Of a stretch of 44,979 nucleotides of DNA, positions 17,780-26,523 are shown in pieces. Location: positions 821 to 45,799 of the forward strand of contig FR883428.1 in the NCBI GenBank assembly GCA_000435835.1, in the 5' to 3' direction. A program made the translations under genes and the position numbers. Source of the DNA: Clostridium sp. CAG:221 (GTDB lineage Bacteria > Bacillota > Clostridia > Clostridiales > Clostridiaceae). The first letter of the stretch is position 1. Each line of letters begins with the position of its first letter. A model generated the notes under the pieces. That model saw only the letters and a list, made by a program, of their open reading frames with translations, was not told where the DNA came from and did not search any database.

Positions 17780-17879
17780 TATACTCACTAGGGAGTAATT
17801 GGCGTATACGAGATACGTGGCAAGTCAACATACTGATTGTTTACATCTGGCTTGTCTTAAATAATGAGACTGGTGTATA
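17780..17879 (+). ncRNA. yybP-ykoY manganese riboswitch aptamer
   Basis: The P1 helix is visible as TATACTCACTAG (17780-17791) pairing with CTGGTGTATA (17870-17879). The 5' side runs into AGGGAGTA, resembling the GGGGAGTA loop typical of the yybP-ykoY class. The 3' side contains the GAGACTGG element. The class binds Mn2+, and the next gene is the Mn2+ exporter mntP, a classic target. The 3' strand of P1 is also the 5' arm of the following terminator, so aptamer and terminator exclude each other. Mn2+ binding should therefore turn expression on. Boundaries are approximate. Confidence 0.8.
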
Positions 17880-17914
17880 GCTTTATTTGCTATACGCTTA
17901 GTCTCTTTTTATTT
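17866..17914 (+). terminator. Riboswitch-controlled terminator upstream of mntP
   Basis: The arm GAGACTGGTGTATAGC (17866-17881) pairs with 17889-17905 (GCTATACGCTTAGTCTC) around a seven-base loop and is followed by a T-rich run (17906-17914). The 5' arm overlaps the last P1 strand of the aptamer, the expected arrangement for ligand-dependent antitermination. Confidence 0.82.
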
Positions 17915-18035
17915 ATAAAAAAGACTTATGTATAGCAATTTCAGCTATATTTATGAGAGATAACTGAAATTAATATGTAAGGTGTGATAAATGAATAATA
18001 AAATTTAACAAATACTAATGAAATGAGGAAATAAT

Positions 18036-18602
18036 ATGGGATTAATTGAATTAATTATTCTATCAGTAGGACTTGCTATGGATGCATTTGCTGTTTCCAT
18101 TTGCAAAGGTCTTGGAATGAAAAAAGTGACACTTAAAAAGGCAGGGATTGTTGGAGCATATTTTGGAATTTTTCAGGCTGGAATGCCATTAATAGGTTAT
18201 TTAATGGGATATAGATTCCAAGATAAAATAAAAGCAATTGATCATTGGATAGCATTTATTTTATTAGCTATAATAGGCATCAATATGGTAAAAGAATCAT
18301 TAAGCAAAGATGACGAAGAAGAGATTGAAGAATCTGATTTAAGTTTTAAGTCAATGCTTATATTATCAATTGCCACAAGTATTGATGCGTTGGCTGTAGG
18401 GATTACTTTTACATTTCTAAAGGTAAATATAATACCAGCTGTTATTTTCATAGGTATTATAACACTTATAATATCAATGTGTGGAGTGAAGATAGGTAAT
18501 ATATTTGGTGATAAATTTAAATCAAAAGCAGAATTACTTGGTGGAATAATTTTAATCTGTATAGGATTAAAAATTTTACTAGAACATACTGGAATTATAT
18601 AA
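18036..18602 (+). CDS. mntP: Manganese efflux pump MntP
   Basis: MntP exports excess Mn2+ across the cytoplasmic membrane. The 188-residue protein has about six membrane spans and the two family repeats: GLAMDAFAVSICKGL near the N-terminus and ATSIDALAVGITF in the second half, whose aspartates line the transport path. An acidic loop (KDDEEEIEESD, about 89-99) joins the halves. Length matches the family. GAGGAAATAAT precedes ATG 18036. The gene is controlled by the riboswitch and terminator immediately upstream and ends with its own terminator, so it forms a single-gene unit. Confidence 0.95.
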   Translation: MGLIELIILSVGLAMDAFAVSICKGLGMKKVTLKKAGIVGAYFGIFQAGMPLIGYLMGYRFQDKIKAIDHWIAFILLAIIGINMVKESLSKDDEEEIEESDLSFKSMLILSIATSIDALAVGITFTFLKVNIIPAVIFIGIITLIISMCGVKIGNIFGDKFKSKAELLGGIILICIGLKILLEHTGII

Positions 18603-18625
18603 GGAGTAGAAATACTCCTTTTTTT
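18601..18625 (+). terminator. mntP terminator
   Basis: An eight-base stem (18601-18608 and 18613-18620) with a GAAA loop is followed by seven Ts. It begins at the stop codon. Confidence 0.92.
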
Positions 18626-18728
18626 AACGCTTAGGAAGGTATAAAATTTTTACCATAGGGGAATACTGATTGATTGGCCATTTCTTATATATGCTGTTAC
18701 TAATGCGTTAAAAAGAAAATTATAGTGC

Positions 18729-18856
18729 CCAAAAAGAACCGTAAAAGAAAAATAAATTAATTAAATTTTTGTAAGGACTTATTTTTCTTTTAGAACCTTT
18801 TGGTTGGCTAACAAAAGTTGCTTTCTTCGCTGAAGCGTGGCGCCAGCCACTTTTGT
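18729..18856. repeat. Palindrome-rich non-coding block
   Basis: In the 370-base gap after mntP, a 14-bp perfect inverted repeat (18742-18755 and 18779-18792, core TAAAAGAAAAATAA) is extended by outer CCAAAA/TTTTGG. It is followed at once by a GC-rich cluster (18811-18856) bounded by ACAAAAGT and ACTTTTGT. Inside lie two small dyads: CTTCGCTGAAG (18823-18833 approx.) and GTGGC-GCCA-GCCAC. The local base composition is far above the surroundings. No frame is open. It looks like a dispersed palindromic repeat or a small structured RNA. Confidence 0.6.
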
Positions 18857-18974
18857 ACTATAAAAATAAAAAATATTTATGAACAATAAGGAAAAATAAA
18901 TAAAAAGTGGTAAAATAAGTATATTAAGAGGTATATTAAAAAATTAAGCATCTAGAAATGAAAGGAGAGATAAC

Positions 18975-19895
18975 ATGGGGTTATATAATATATATCAATG
19001 GTTCATATTTTTTTATATATATTGTTTTCTAGGATGGTGCATTGAGTCAACAATTGTATCATTTGAAAATAAAAAACTTATAAATAGAGGTTTTTTAAGT
19101 GGTCCTCTTCTGCCAATTTACGGATTGGGTGCTGTATTAGTGTTATTTATAACGCTACCATTTAGGAATAATCTTTTTGCTGTTTATTTTGTTGGAATGA
19201 TAGCAGCTACTATTCTAGAATATTTTACTGGCTGGCTTATGGAAATAATATTTAAGGTTAGGTATTGGGATTATAGTTATTACAAAATACAATATAAGGG
19301 AAGAATTTGTCTTGTATGCTCATTGTTTTGGGGTGTACTATCTATTTTACTGGTACAATTCATACATAAGCCTATAGAAAAGTATGTATTATTATTAAAT
19401 GATAACTTTGTTATGATTGCAGCTATAATAATAACATTAATTGTAATTGCTGATACTATAACATCCATTAAAGCTACTATTGATATAAATAAACTTATGG
19501 AGAGGTCTGAGAAGGCTTTAAGTGAAATAAAAGAATTAAAATCTGAAATTCAATTAATATTAAATAATGCAGCTAATCAGCTATATTATATTAAAGATGG
19601 CACTGAAGGTGATGTTAGTGAGTTTGGTGATAAGATAAGAACTTCTGTGGATACATTAAAGGATAAAATAGAAGGATTGTCTAATGGTATAAGGAAAGAA
19701 GTGTCTAAATTAAACTTTATTAAAGAACGATTAGTACAAGGGCATCCAACAGGCCATTCTACTAAATTTAATTATAAATTTAGAAATTTTAAAGAAGAGA
19801 TATTGAATAAACATAAAAATGAAAATGTGGAAATTGAAAATAGCAAAAATTTATTTCTTCAGAAGCTTGAAGAAATAAGAAAAAAATATAAATAG
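18975..19895 (+). CDS. CmpB-type putative ABC transporter membrane protein (PF06541) with coiled-coil tail
   Basis: The N-terminal 165 residues carry about five membrane spans and the family signature: FLGWCIESTI, then LINRGFLSGPLLPIYGLGA, LEYFTGWLMEIIF and RYWDYSYYKIQYKGRICL. This family is labelled putative ABC-transporter type IV, but its transport role is unproven. The C-terminal 140 residues are a cytoplasmic charged helical region with heptad-like spacing (about 165-235) and a basic end. ATG follows AAAGGAGAG. The gene stands alone, after a palindrome-rich gap and before a phospholipase C-like gene. Confidence 0.8.
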   Translation: MGLYNIYQWFIFFYIYCFLGWCIESTIVSFENKKLINRGFLSGPLLPIYGLGAVLVLFITLPFRNNLFAVYFVGMIAATILEYFTGWLMEIIFKVRYWDYSYYKIQYKGRICLVCSLFWGVLSILLVQFIHKPIEKYVLLLNDNFVMIAAIIITLIVIADTITSIKATIDINKLMERSEKALSEIKELKSEIQLILNNAANQLYYIKDGTEGDVSEFGDKIRTSVDTLKDKIEGLSNGIRKEVSKLNFIKERLVQGHPTGHSTKFNYKFRNFKEEILNKHKNENVEIENSKNLFLQKLEEIRKKYK

Positions 19896-20036
19896 TTAAA
19901 AATAGAATATTTTAAATTTAGATGAAATAATTTTAGTATTATTTAAAGTATGACATAATTGCCTCTTAATACATATTGTTAATAGTAGATGAACATACTA
20001 TTATATTAATAATAAAATGATAAAGAAGGTTACATT

Positions 20037-20627
20037 ATGTTAATAAATACTCATATGCTAATGGGCAGAAAAATATACGAAAATATGGATTATGATAAAA
20101 AGGCTTTATTAAAAGAAACACAGTTTATTTGGGGTAATATAAAGCCTGACTGTGCTTTAAAGTACAAGCTAATGAAGCATTATAAAGATGAAAGCTTTTT
20201 AATGATAATTAATAAAATTGAGTTTTTAAGTAATTTATCAATTAAAGATTTATATACTACTTATACTATTAATAAATTTAATCAAGAGTTAGGAGTAATA
20301 TGTCATTTCCTTTGTGACTATTTCTGTTTACCTCATCATCAAAGATGGGAATTTAAAAGTGCCAATATAGTAAAGGAACATTTAATGTATGAAAAGAACT
20401 TAGATAAAGTAGCAAAGGAATATAATTTTACAGATGAAAAGAACATAGAAATTAAAGCGGAAAATGTTGTTGAGTTTATAAATGAAATGTTATTTCAGTA
20501 TGAAAATTATAGCAGTTATGAACATGATTTAAGGTACGCTTGTTATGTATGTAATACTATAATGAATATGATTATTGATAACATAATTGAAAATGAATAT
20601 AAAATTAGAATAGCAAGTAGTTTATAG
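20037..20627 (+). CDS. Zinc-dependent phospholipase C family protein
   Basis: The 196-residue all-helical protein has the histidine and aspartate ligands of the zinc-dependent PLC family (PF00882): INTHMLMG at the N-terminus, FIWGNIKPD (about 40-48), and GVICHFLCDYFCLPHH (about 86-101). There is no signal peptide, unlike the secreted alpha-toxin-type enzymes. It is therefore probably an intracellular or membrane-associated hydrolase of unknown substrate, as in many clostridial paralogues, and should not be read as a toxin. Its terminator overlaps the stop codon. Confidence 0.8.
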   Translation: MLINTHMLMGRKIYENMDYDKKALLKETQFIWGNIKPDCALKYKLMKHYKDESFLMIINKIEFLSNLSIKDLYTTYTINKFNQELGVICHFLCDYFCLPHHQRWEFKSANIVKEHLMYEKNLDKVAKEYNFTDEKNIEIKAENVVEFINEMLFQYENYSSYEHDLRYACYVCNTIMNMIIDNIIENEYKIRIASSL

Positions 20628-20653
20628 GATGCAGAAGTGCATCCTATTTTTTT
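20626..20653 (+). terminator. Terminator overlapping the stop codon of the PLC-family gene
   Basis: Perfect eight-base stem (AGGATGCA, 20626-20633; TGCATCCT, 20638-20645) with a GAAG loop, then a T-run to 20653. The stem begins inside the TAG stop codon. Confidence 0.9.
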
Positions 20654-20752
20654 ATTAAAGATAAAAATATAGATTATTAAATAAATTATATTAAGTAAAA
20701 AGTGATAATGCAGTTAAATAAATAGGTTATTTAAAGAAAGAAAGGTGATATG

Positions 20753-22297
20753 ATGAATGTTCATAAAAAGAAGTTGTTTAATGTGATATATGGAAGGACA
20801 TTTATGATTTTAATATTATTATTTATTCAAGTATTAATATTAGCTATTATGTTTTTAAAACTAACAGATTATATAATATACTTATATAGTTTTTTTACAG
20901 TATTATCAACTATATTGGTTATCTATATTTTAAATAAAAAAGAAGATCCTTCATTTAAGCTAGCATGGATAATTCCTATTTTGTTGGTTCCTGTATTTGG
21001 TTGTATATTTTATTTGTTTGTTGAATTTCAATATGGAGTAAAGATAATTAATAAAAGATTAGAATTACTAGAAGAAGAGACAAGTATATTTGTTAAACAA
21101 AATGCTGATGTAATGGATACTCTATATAAAAGTAATATACAAGTGGCCAATTTAGCTAGATATGTTGAGAGAGTTAGTAAATATCCAATATATAAAAATA
21201 CAAAGATTGAATATTTTCCACTGGGAGAATATAAATATAAAAGAATGCTTGAAGAAATAAAGAAAGCTGAAAAATATATTTTTTTGGAATACTTTATCAT
21301 TGAAGAAGGAGAAATGTGGAATACCATCAGTGATTTATTAGAGGAGAAGGTGAAGAAAGGTGTTGAGGTAAGGGTTATGTACGATGGTATGTGCTCCATT
21401 GCCATGTTGCCTTATAATTATCCTGAATATCTTAAAACAAAAGGAATACAGTGTAAGATGTTTTCACCTATAAGGCCAGCATTATCAACACATCAAAATA
21501 ATCGTGATCATAGAAAAATATTAGTCATAGATGGTAAAGTAGCTTTTAACGGTGGTATAAATATAGGTGATGAATATATTAACAGGATAAGTAAATATGG
21601 TCATTGGAAAGATTGTGCAGTAATGCTTGAAGGTGATGCAGTAAAAAGTTTTGTAATAATGTTTTTACAAATGTGGAATATAAATGAGAAAAATCCAGAA
21701 AATTATGCAAAATATATATGTAATGATATAAATAATTTAAATGAAAATCATGGATATATTATGCCATTTGGAGATAGTCCATTAGATGAAGAACAGGTAG
21801 GTGAAAATGTTTATTTAGATATATTAGCCACTGCAAAGAATTATGTTTATATAATGACTCCATATTTAATAATTGATAGTAAAATGATTAGAGCTCTTAC
21901 TTATGCCAGTAAAAGAGGTATAGATGTAAGAATTATTCTTCCACATATACCAGATAAAAAACTTGTATTTATGCTTACAAGAACTTATTATAAAGATCTT
22001 ATTGAAAGTGGAGTAAAGATATATGAATATATGCCAGGCTTTATCCATGGTAAGGTGTTTGTATCTGATGATATAAAGGCAGTTGTAGGTACCATTAATT
22101 TAGACTTTCGAAGCTTATATCTTCACTTTGAATGTGCAACTTTCATTTATAAGAATGATATAATTAAAAAAATATCAGAAGATTTCAAGGAAACTTTAAA
22201 CAAATGTAAATTAGTATCGCTAAATGATTGTAAGAATACTAACTTACTATATAAAATTGGTGGAAGTATTTTAAGGATTTTTGCTCCTCTTCTATAA
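20753..22297 (+). CDS. cls: Cardiolipin synthase (phospholipase D family)
   Basis: The enzyme joins two phosphatidylglycerol molecules into cardiolipin at the membrane. The 514-residue protein has two N-terminal membrane spans (about 10-35 and 37-60), a third short hydrophobic stretch (about 70-90), and two HKD motifs: HRKILVIDG (H253) and HGKVFVSDD (H432). GGINIGDEY and GTINLDFRS follow them as expected. ATG 20753 is preferred over ATG 20750 because AGGTG (20743-20747) then has five-base spacing. Length is normal for a bacterial Cls. Confidence 0.93.
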   Translation: MNVHKKKLFNVIYGRTFMILILLFIQVLILAIMFLKLTDYIIYLYSFFTVLSTILVIYILNKKEDPSFKLAWIIPILLVPVFGCIFYLFVEFQYGVKIINKRLELLEEETSIFVKQNADVMDTLYKSNIQVANLARYVERVSKYPIYKNTKIEYFPLGEYKYKRMLEEIKKAEKYIFLEYFIIEEGEMWNTISDLLEEKVKKGVEVRVMYDGMCSIAMLPYNYPEYLKTKGIQCKMFSPIRPALSTHQNNRDHRKILVIDGKVAFNGGINIGDEYINRISKYGHWKDCAVMLEGDAVKSFVIMFLQMWNINEKNPENYAKYICNDINNLNENHGYIMPFGDSPLDEEQVGENVYLDILATAKNYVYIMTPYLIIDSKMIRALTYASKRGIDVRIILPHIPDKKLVFMLTRTYYKDLIESGVKIYEYMPGFIHGKVFVSDDIKAVVGTINLDFRSLYLHFECATFIYKNDIIKKISEDFKETLNKCKLVSLNDCKNTNLLYKIGGSILRIFAPLL

Positions 22298-22387
22298 TAT
22301 ATATTACTTATGATGCATGAATAAATGGAATTAAACATAATTATATATAGTATTGATAGACAATTTAAAATGAAAGGACTATTATAT

Positions 22388-23770
22388 ATGAAAAGATATT
22401 TGGATAATATAATGCTTAAGAAGATTATAACATTATTAGTAATATTTATTATATTATATATTATGATTTGTTGCTTTTTTAGAAGTCATTTCTTAATTGG
22501 GACAAGTATTAATGGAATTGATATATCTTGTATGAATATAGGCAAGGCATCTAATCATATAAAAACTACTGTTGAAGATTATAAATTGCTTATAGAAGGG
22601 CGAGGAAAAAGTAGTGAAATTAATTTAAGTGGTTTAAATTTTAAATATATGGATAATAATGAACTTGAGACTATAGTTAAAAAACAAAATTCATTTTTAT
22701 GGATAACAAGCATATTTAAAAAGAAGAATTATGTGATAAAAGATATTTACTCTTATGATGAAGGTTTACTTAAGAATAAAATAGATAATTTAGAATTTTT
22801 TAATGAAGATGACATTATATATCCTGAAAATGCTAGTCTTATTTTTATAAATACTGAATTTGTAATAGTAGATGAAGTGTATGGTAATTACCTCGATAAA
22901 GAAAAAGTTTATACTGAAGTAGTAAAGTCAATTTACACAGGTCAGGAAATTTTGAATTTAGATGAAGCTAATTGCTATGTAAATCCTAAGTACTGCTCTT
23001 ACTCTAAGGAAGTAAAGGAAGCTAAAAATATCATAGATCAATACATGTCTTCTAAGATAACTTATGTATTTGGTGATGAAAATGAAGTGGTAGATTATTC
23101 ATTAATAAATCAATGGATAAAGATAGATGATGAATTAAATGTATCAATAGATGCTCAGGCAATTATGAATTATATTACAAATTTAGCAAAAAAATATGAC
23201 ACTGTAGGCGTGGCACGTGAATTTAAAACATCAACTGGAAAAACATTAAGTGTATCTGGTGGTTACTACGGATGGAGGATTAATAAGAAGAAAGAAGCTC
23301 AGATATTAAAAGAGGATATTGAAAATGGATCCATCCTAGAAAAAGAACCAGAATATTTGCAAAAGGGTGTCTGTAGAGGAGAAAATGATTTTGGTGATAG
23401 TTATTTGGAAATTAATATTACTAGACAGCATATTTGGTATTATAAACAGGGAAAATTAATAGCACAGGGTGATATTGTTTCTGGTAATGTCAGTAATGGT
23501 AACGATACTCCTCTTGGAATATATGAAATAACATATAAACAGGAAAATTCTACTTTACGTGGTGCTAACTATGAAGCTAAAGTAAATTATTGGATGCCAT
23601 TTAATGGTAATATAGGACTTCATGATGCTTCTTGGCGATATTCTTATGGTGGAGATATATATTTAAATGATGGTACTCATGGCTGTATAAATGCACCAAA
23701 ATATTTAGCTAAAAAAATATTTGCAGAAATTGAAGCTGGAACACCAGTAATATGTTATGACGAAAAGTAA
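22388..23770 (+). CDS. L,D-transpeptidase (YkuD domain) with peptidoglycan-binding domain
   Basis: It makes 3-3 peptidoglycan crosslinks or attaches proteins at the cell wall. The 460-residue protein starts with a signal anchor (about 11-32), then has a PG_binding_4-type region (about 60-330) and a C-terminal YkuD domain. The active-site motif is HGCINAP with nucleophile C433. LEINITRQHIWYYKQGKLI opens the catalytic domain and IGLHDASWR precedes the cysteine. I chose ATG 22388, nine bases after AAAGGA (22373-22378); upstream in-frame ATGs at 22325 and 22370 lack a good site. It follows cls, consistent with an envelope cluster. Confidence 0.92.
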   Translation: MKRYLDNIMLKKIITLLVIFIILYIMICCFFRSHFLIGTSINGIDISCMNIGKASNHIKTTVEDYKLLIEGRGKSSEINLSGLNFKYMDNNELETIVKKQNSFLWITSIFKKKNYVIKDIYSYDEGLLKNKIDNLEFFNEDDIIYPENASLIFINTEFVIVDEVYGNYLDKEKVYTEVVKSIYTGQEILNLDEANCYVNPKYCSYSKEVKEAKNIIDQYMSSKITYVFGDENEVVDYSLINQWIKIDDELNVSIDAQAIMNYITNLAKKYDTVGVAREFKTSTGKTLSVSGGYYGWRINKKKEAQILKEDIENGSILEKEPEYLQKGVCRGENDFGDSYLEINITRQHIWYYKQGKLIAQGDIVSGNVSNGNDTPLGIYEITYKQENSTLRGANYEAKVNYWMPFNGNIGLHDASWRYSYGGDIYLNDGTHGCINAPKYLAKKIFAEIEAGTPVICYDEK

Positions 23771-23786
23771 ATAATCTTAAAGAATT

Positions 23787-23813
23787 GATAGTTTATAATA
23801 GCTATCCTTTTTT
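23787..23813 (+). terminator. Weak terminator after the L,D-transpeptidase gene
   Basis: GATAG (23787-23791) and CTATC (23802-23806) can pair, followed by a T-run. The stem is only five base pairs, so this is tentative. Confidence 0.4.
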
Positions 23814-23881
23814 ATATTATAAGAAAAAATAATTAACTTTCAAAGTTAGGACACAATATAAACAAGGACGGTGAGATAAAA

Positions 23882-24835
23882 ATGATTGTAAGGTTAGGTT
23901 ATGTTGCTATTTCTAATAAACTAGGAAAAAAGGCTACTAGTTCAAGTACTGTAACATATAGCAATTATAAAAAGCTTATATCAGATGAGAAAAAGTTTGA
24001 AAAGCTAAAAACTGTTATAATGTCCAACTTAAATGGATTGGAAAAGCATATTAAATATAATATTGAAAATAATATACATTTTTATAGAATTACTTCAGCA
24101 CTAATACCATTAATAACACATCCAGAAGTAGAGTACTTTGACTATAGGAAGATGTTTAATAAAGACTTTCAATATATAGGAAAACTTATTAATGAATCTA
24201 ATATGCGAGTTGATACGCATCCTGATGAATTTAATGTTATTAATAGTGTTAATCTAGCTGTAGTTGAAAGTGCTAAGAACACATTAAATATACATGTAGA
24301 TTGGTTTGAGGAAATGAATTATGATAAAGGTAAAATGGTAATGCATGTTGGAGGAGCTACAGGTGGAAAGGAAGCTGGCATAGAAAGGTTTATAAATAAT
24401 TTTAGTACTTATCCTGAAAGGATAAAGAACAAAGTGATTTTAGAGAATGATGATAAAACATATACTGCATCAGAAACTCTAAAGATTTGTAAAACTTTAA
24501 ATATTCCAATGGTACTAGATATACACCATCATAACTGTAATAATAATGGTGAAAATATCTTTGAAATGTTGGATGAAATTTTTAATACTTGGAATAAAGA
24601 ACCTCTTCCACCTAAGATACATTTTTCATCACCTAGAGAAGGGGAATTTGATAGAAAGCATGCTGATTATATTAATGGAGAAGAGTTTGTTAAATTTATA
24701 AATTCAGCTAAGAAAATAAATAGGGATTTTGATGTGATGCTTGAGTGTAAGGAGAAGGATATTGCATTGTTTAAGCTGGTAGATGATATAAAGAATAATT
24801 ACAACTGGATAGATGAAACCACATTTGAAGTATAA
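23882..24835 (+). CDS. uvsE: UV damage endonuclease UvsE/UvdE
   Basis: UvsE nicks DNA 5' of UV photoproducts and other distortions and starts an alternative excision repair. The 317-residue TIM-barrel protein starts RLGYVAISN and shows the metal-ligand segments: YRITSALIPLITHPE, MRVDTHPDEF, KMVMHVGGATGGKE, VILENDD, MVLDIHHHNC and HFSSPREG. These match the family's histidine and glutamate set. Length is typical. It lies just before nfo, which cuts at abasic sites; the two enzymes use related folds and both make 5' nicks. A short gap and a separate promoter before nfo suggest they are not strictly one operon. Confidence 0.93.
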   Translation: MIVRLGYVAISNKLGKKATSSSTVTYSNYKKLISDEKKFEKLKTVIMSNLNGLEKHIKYNIENNIHFYRITSALIPLITHPEVEYFDYRKMFNKDFQYIGKLINESNMRVDTHPDEFNVINSVNLAVVESAKNTLNIHVDWFEEMNYDKGKMVMHVGGATGGKEAGIERFINNFSTYPERIKNKVILENDDKTYTASETLKICKTLNIPMVLDIHHHNCNNNGENIFEMLDEIFNTWNKEPLPPKIHFSSPREGEFDRKHADYINGEEFVKFINSAKKINRDFDVMLECKEKDIALFKLVDDIKNNYNWIDETTFEV

Positions 24836-24875
24836 AGAATACAGTATTTTAAATTGTCTAAATAATTATTATTAG

Positions 24876-24904
24876 TTGATAATAAAAGTGTATTATAGTA
24901 TTAT
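24876..24904 (+). promoter_or_regulatory. Probable nfo promoter
   Basis: TTGATA (24876-24881), a 17-base spacer and TATTAT (24899-24904), about 65 bases upstream of nfo. No SOS-like box is evident. Confidence 0.5.
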
Positions 24905-24969
24905 AGATATATATTATAAAAATAAAAAAAGGATACATATTGTACCATTTAGATAAATTGGAGGATTAA

Positions 24970-25806
24970 ATGTTAAACATAGGATGTCATTTATCAACTA
25001 CAAAAGGTTATGAAAATATGGGAAAAGAAGCTCTTAAAATAGGTGCTAATACATTCCAATACTTCACACGTAACCCAAGAGGCGGAAAAGCAAAAGATAT
25101 AAATGAAAAGGATATATTAGCTTTAAGAAAGTTAATGGAAGAAAATAATTTTGCTAAAATATTAGCTCATGCGCCATACACTCTTAATGGGTGTTCTGCT
25201 GATGAAAGCACAAGAGAATTTGCTTCAGAAATGATGGCTGATGATTTAGAAAGATTAAAATATTTACCTACAAGTCTTTATAATTTCCATCCAGGAAGCC
25301 ATGTTAAGCAAGGTGTAGATGTTGGTATAAACTATATAGTTGAAATGCTTAATAAAGTACTAAAACCAGAACATACTACAATTGTATTATTAGAAACAAT
25401 GGCTGGAAAAGGTACAGAAGTTGGAAGAACTTTTGAAGAAATAGCTGAAATAATAAGCAGAGTTGAACTAAATGAAAAAATGGGTGTATGTTTAGATACT
25501 TGCCACGTATATGATGCTGGCTATGATATAGTTAATGATCTAGATGGAGTTTTAGAAGAATTTGATAGAATAATTGGACTTGATAGGCTACATGCTATAC
25601 ACTTAAATGATAGTAAGAATCCATTTAAAAGTCATAAGGATAGACATGAAAAGATTGGTGAAGGTGAAATTGGCTTTGAAGCTATCAAGAGAATCATAAA
25701 TCACCCAAAACTTCGTAATATACCATTTTTCTTAGAAACACCTAATGAATTAGATGGATATGCTAAAGAAATTGAAATGTTAAAAGCTGCATATGAAGAA
25801 AATTAA
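24970..25806 (+). CDS. nfo: Endonuclease IV (apurinic/apyrimidinic endonuclease)
   Basis: This trinuclear zinc enzyme incises DNA 5' to abasic sites in base-excision repair. The 278-residue sequence carries the three family signatures: NFHPGSH (the first metal histidine), LLETMAGKGTEVG (with the glutamate ligand) and CLDTCHVYDAGYD, followed by IHLNDSKNPFKSHKDRHEKIG and FFLETPNE. All metal ligands are present and the length is typical. GGAGG lies eight bases before the ATG. It ends in a strong terminator that now abuts the decayed Bce-like operon. Confidence 0.97.
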   Translation: MLNIGCHLSTTKGYENMGKEALKIGANTFQYFTRNPRGGKAKDINEKDILALRKLMEENNFAKILAHAPYTLNGCSADESTREFASEMMADDLERLKYLPTSLYNFHPGSHVKQGVDVGINYIVEMLNKVLKPEHTTIVLLETMAGKGTEVGRTFEEIAEIISRVELNEKMGVCLDTCHVYDAGYDIVNDLDGVLEEFDRIIGLDRLHAIHLNDSKNPFKSHKDRHEKIGEGEIGFEAIKRIINHPKLRNIPFFLETPNELDGYAKEIEMLKAAYEEN

Positions 25807-25820
25807 ATTTAGTAAATACC

Positions 25821-25858
25821 AAAAAGACGTTTTAGATTAATTTCTAAAACGTCTTTTT
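25821..25858. terminator. nfo terminator
   Basis: Perfect 16-bp inverted repeat (25821-25836 and 25843-25858, loop TTAATT) with a T-run inside the 3' arm. A-rich 5' bases could make it work in both directions. Confidence 0.92.
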
Positions 25859-25905
25859 AGCATTTATTAAAGTGTAATATAGAAAATAAAGTCACTAATA
25901 TTTGA

Positions 25906-26490
25906 GAAAGAAATTTTGAGCAAAAATGTAAGCAAGTAAATTTCCATATTTGTATAATTGTTATTTTGCAAGTATATATAAATTTACCTAATGATGATGG
26001 CTTTAAAATATGCACAGAAATACGTAGCTTTTCAAAAGTACCCATAATATTTATAACAAGTAGAAATACCAATATAGATGAATTAATGGCTATTACTCTA
26101 GGAGGGGATGACTTTATTACTAAACCGTATAATACACAAATACTTTTAGCAAGAATAAATGCCCTTATTAAAAGAGCGTATCCTAATGATAATAATATGG
26201 ACATTGTTGAACATAATGGTTTAACATTAAATATTTTATCAAGTACCATTGAGCATAATGAAAAAAGTATTGAATTAACTAAAAACGAATTAAAAATATT
26301 ATATTATCTACTACTTAATAAAGGAAAAATTGTATCAAGAGTAGATGTTATGGAATATCTGTGGGATAGTGCTATGTTTATTAATGATAATACCCTTACA
26401 GTGAATATTACACGAATAAGAAATAAAATAGATGAAATTGGATTAAAGGATTATATAAAAACTAAAAGAGGTCAAGGTTATATAGTATGA
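25906..26490 (+). pseudogene. Remnant of a BceR-like OmpR-family response regulator
   Basis: The open frame reads as a winged-helix response regulator lacking its first 35-45 residues. The receiver part shows INLPNDDGFKICTEIR, VPIIFITSR and GGDDFITKPYNTQILLARI. The DNA-binding domain is complete to RIRNKIDEIG and GQGYIV. Upstream the frame is open to the TGA at 25903-25905, but there is no ATG; only TTG 25966 could start it. The residue before INLP, normally the phosphorylated aspartate, is tyrosine (TAT, one step from GAT). Both the missing acidic pocket and the lost phospho-site point to a non-functional receiver. The stop overlaps the next ATG (ATGA), the coupling expected with a BceS-type kinase. 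Confidence 0.85.
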
Positions 26491-26523
26491 GATTAAAAGA
26501 TTATAGGAACAAATCTTTTTATA
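26487..26523 (+). pseudogene. Start of a deleted BceS-like sensor kinase gene
   Basis: ATG 26487 overlaps the regulator's stop and opens MRLKDYRNKSF, much like the beginning of small intramembrane-sensing kinases. After about ten codons the sequence passes into permease-like sequence in another frame. The kinase body and, by inference, the ABC ATPase gene that normally follows have been deleted. Confidence 0.5.

Noticed and set aside
20037..20627. Secreted phospholipase C toxin
   Set aside because: The zinc-PLC motifs are present, but there is no signal peptide and no C-terminal membrane-binding domain. It is most like the intracellular family members.
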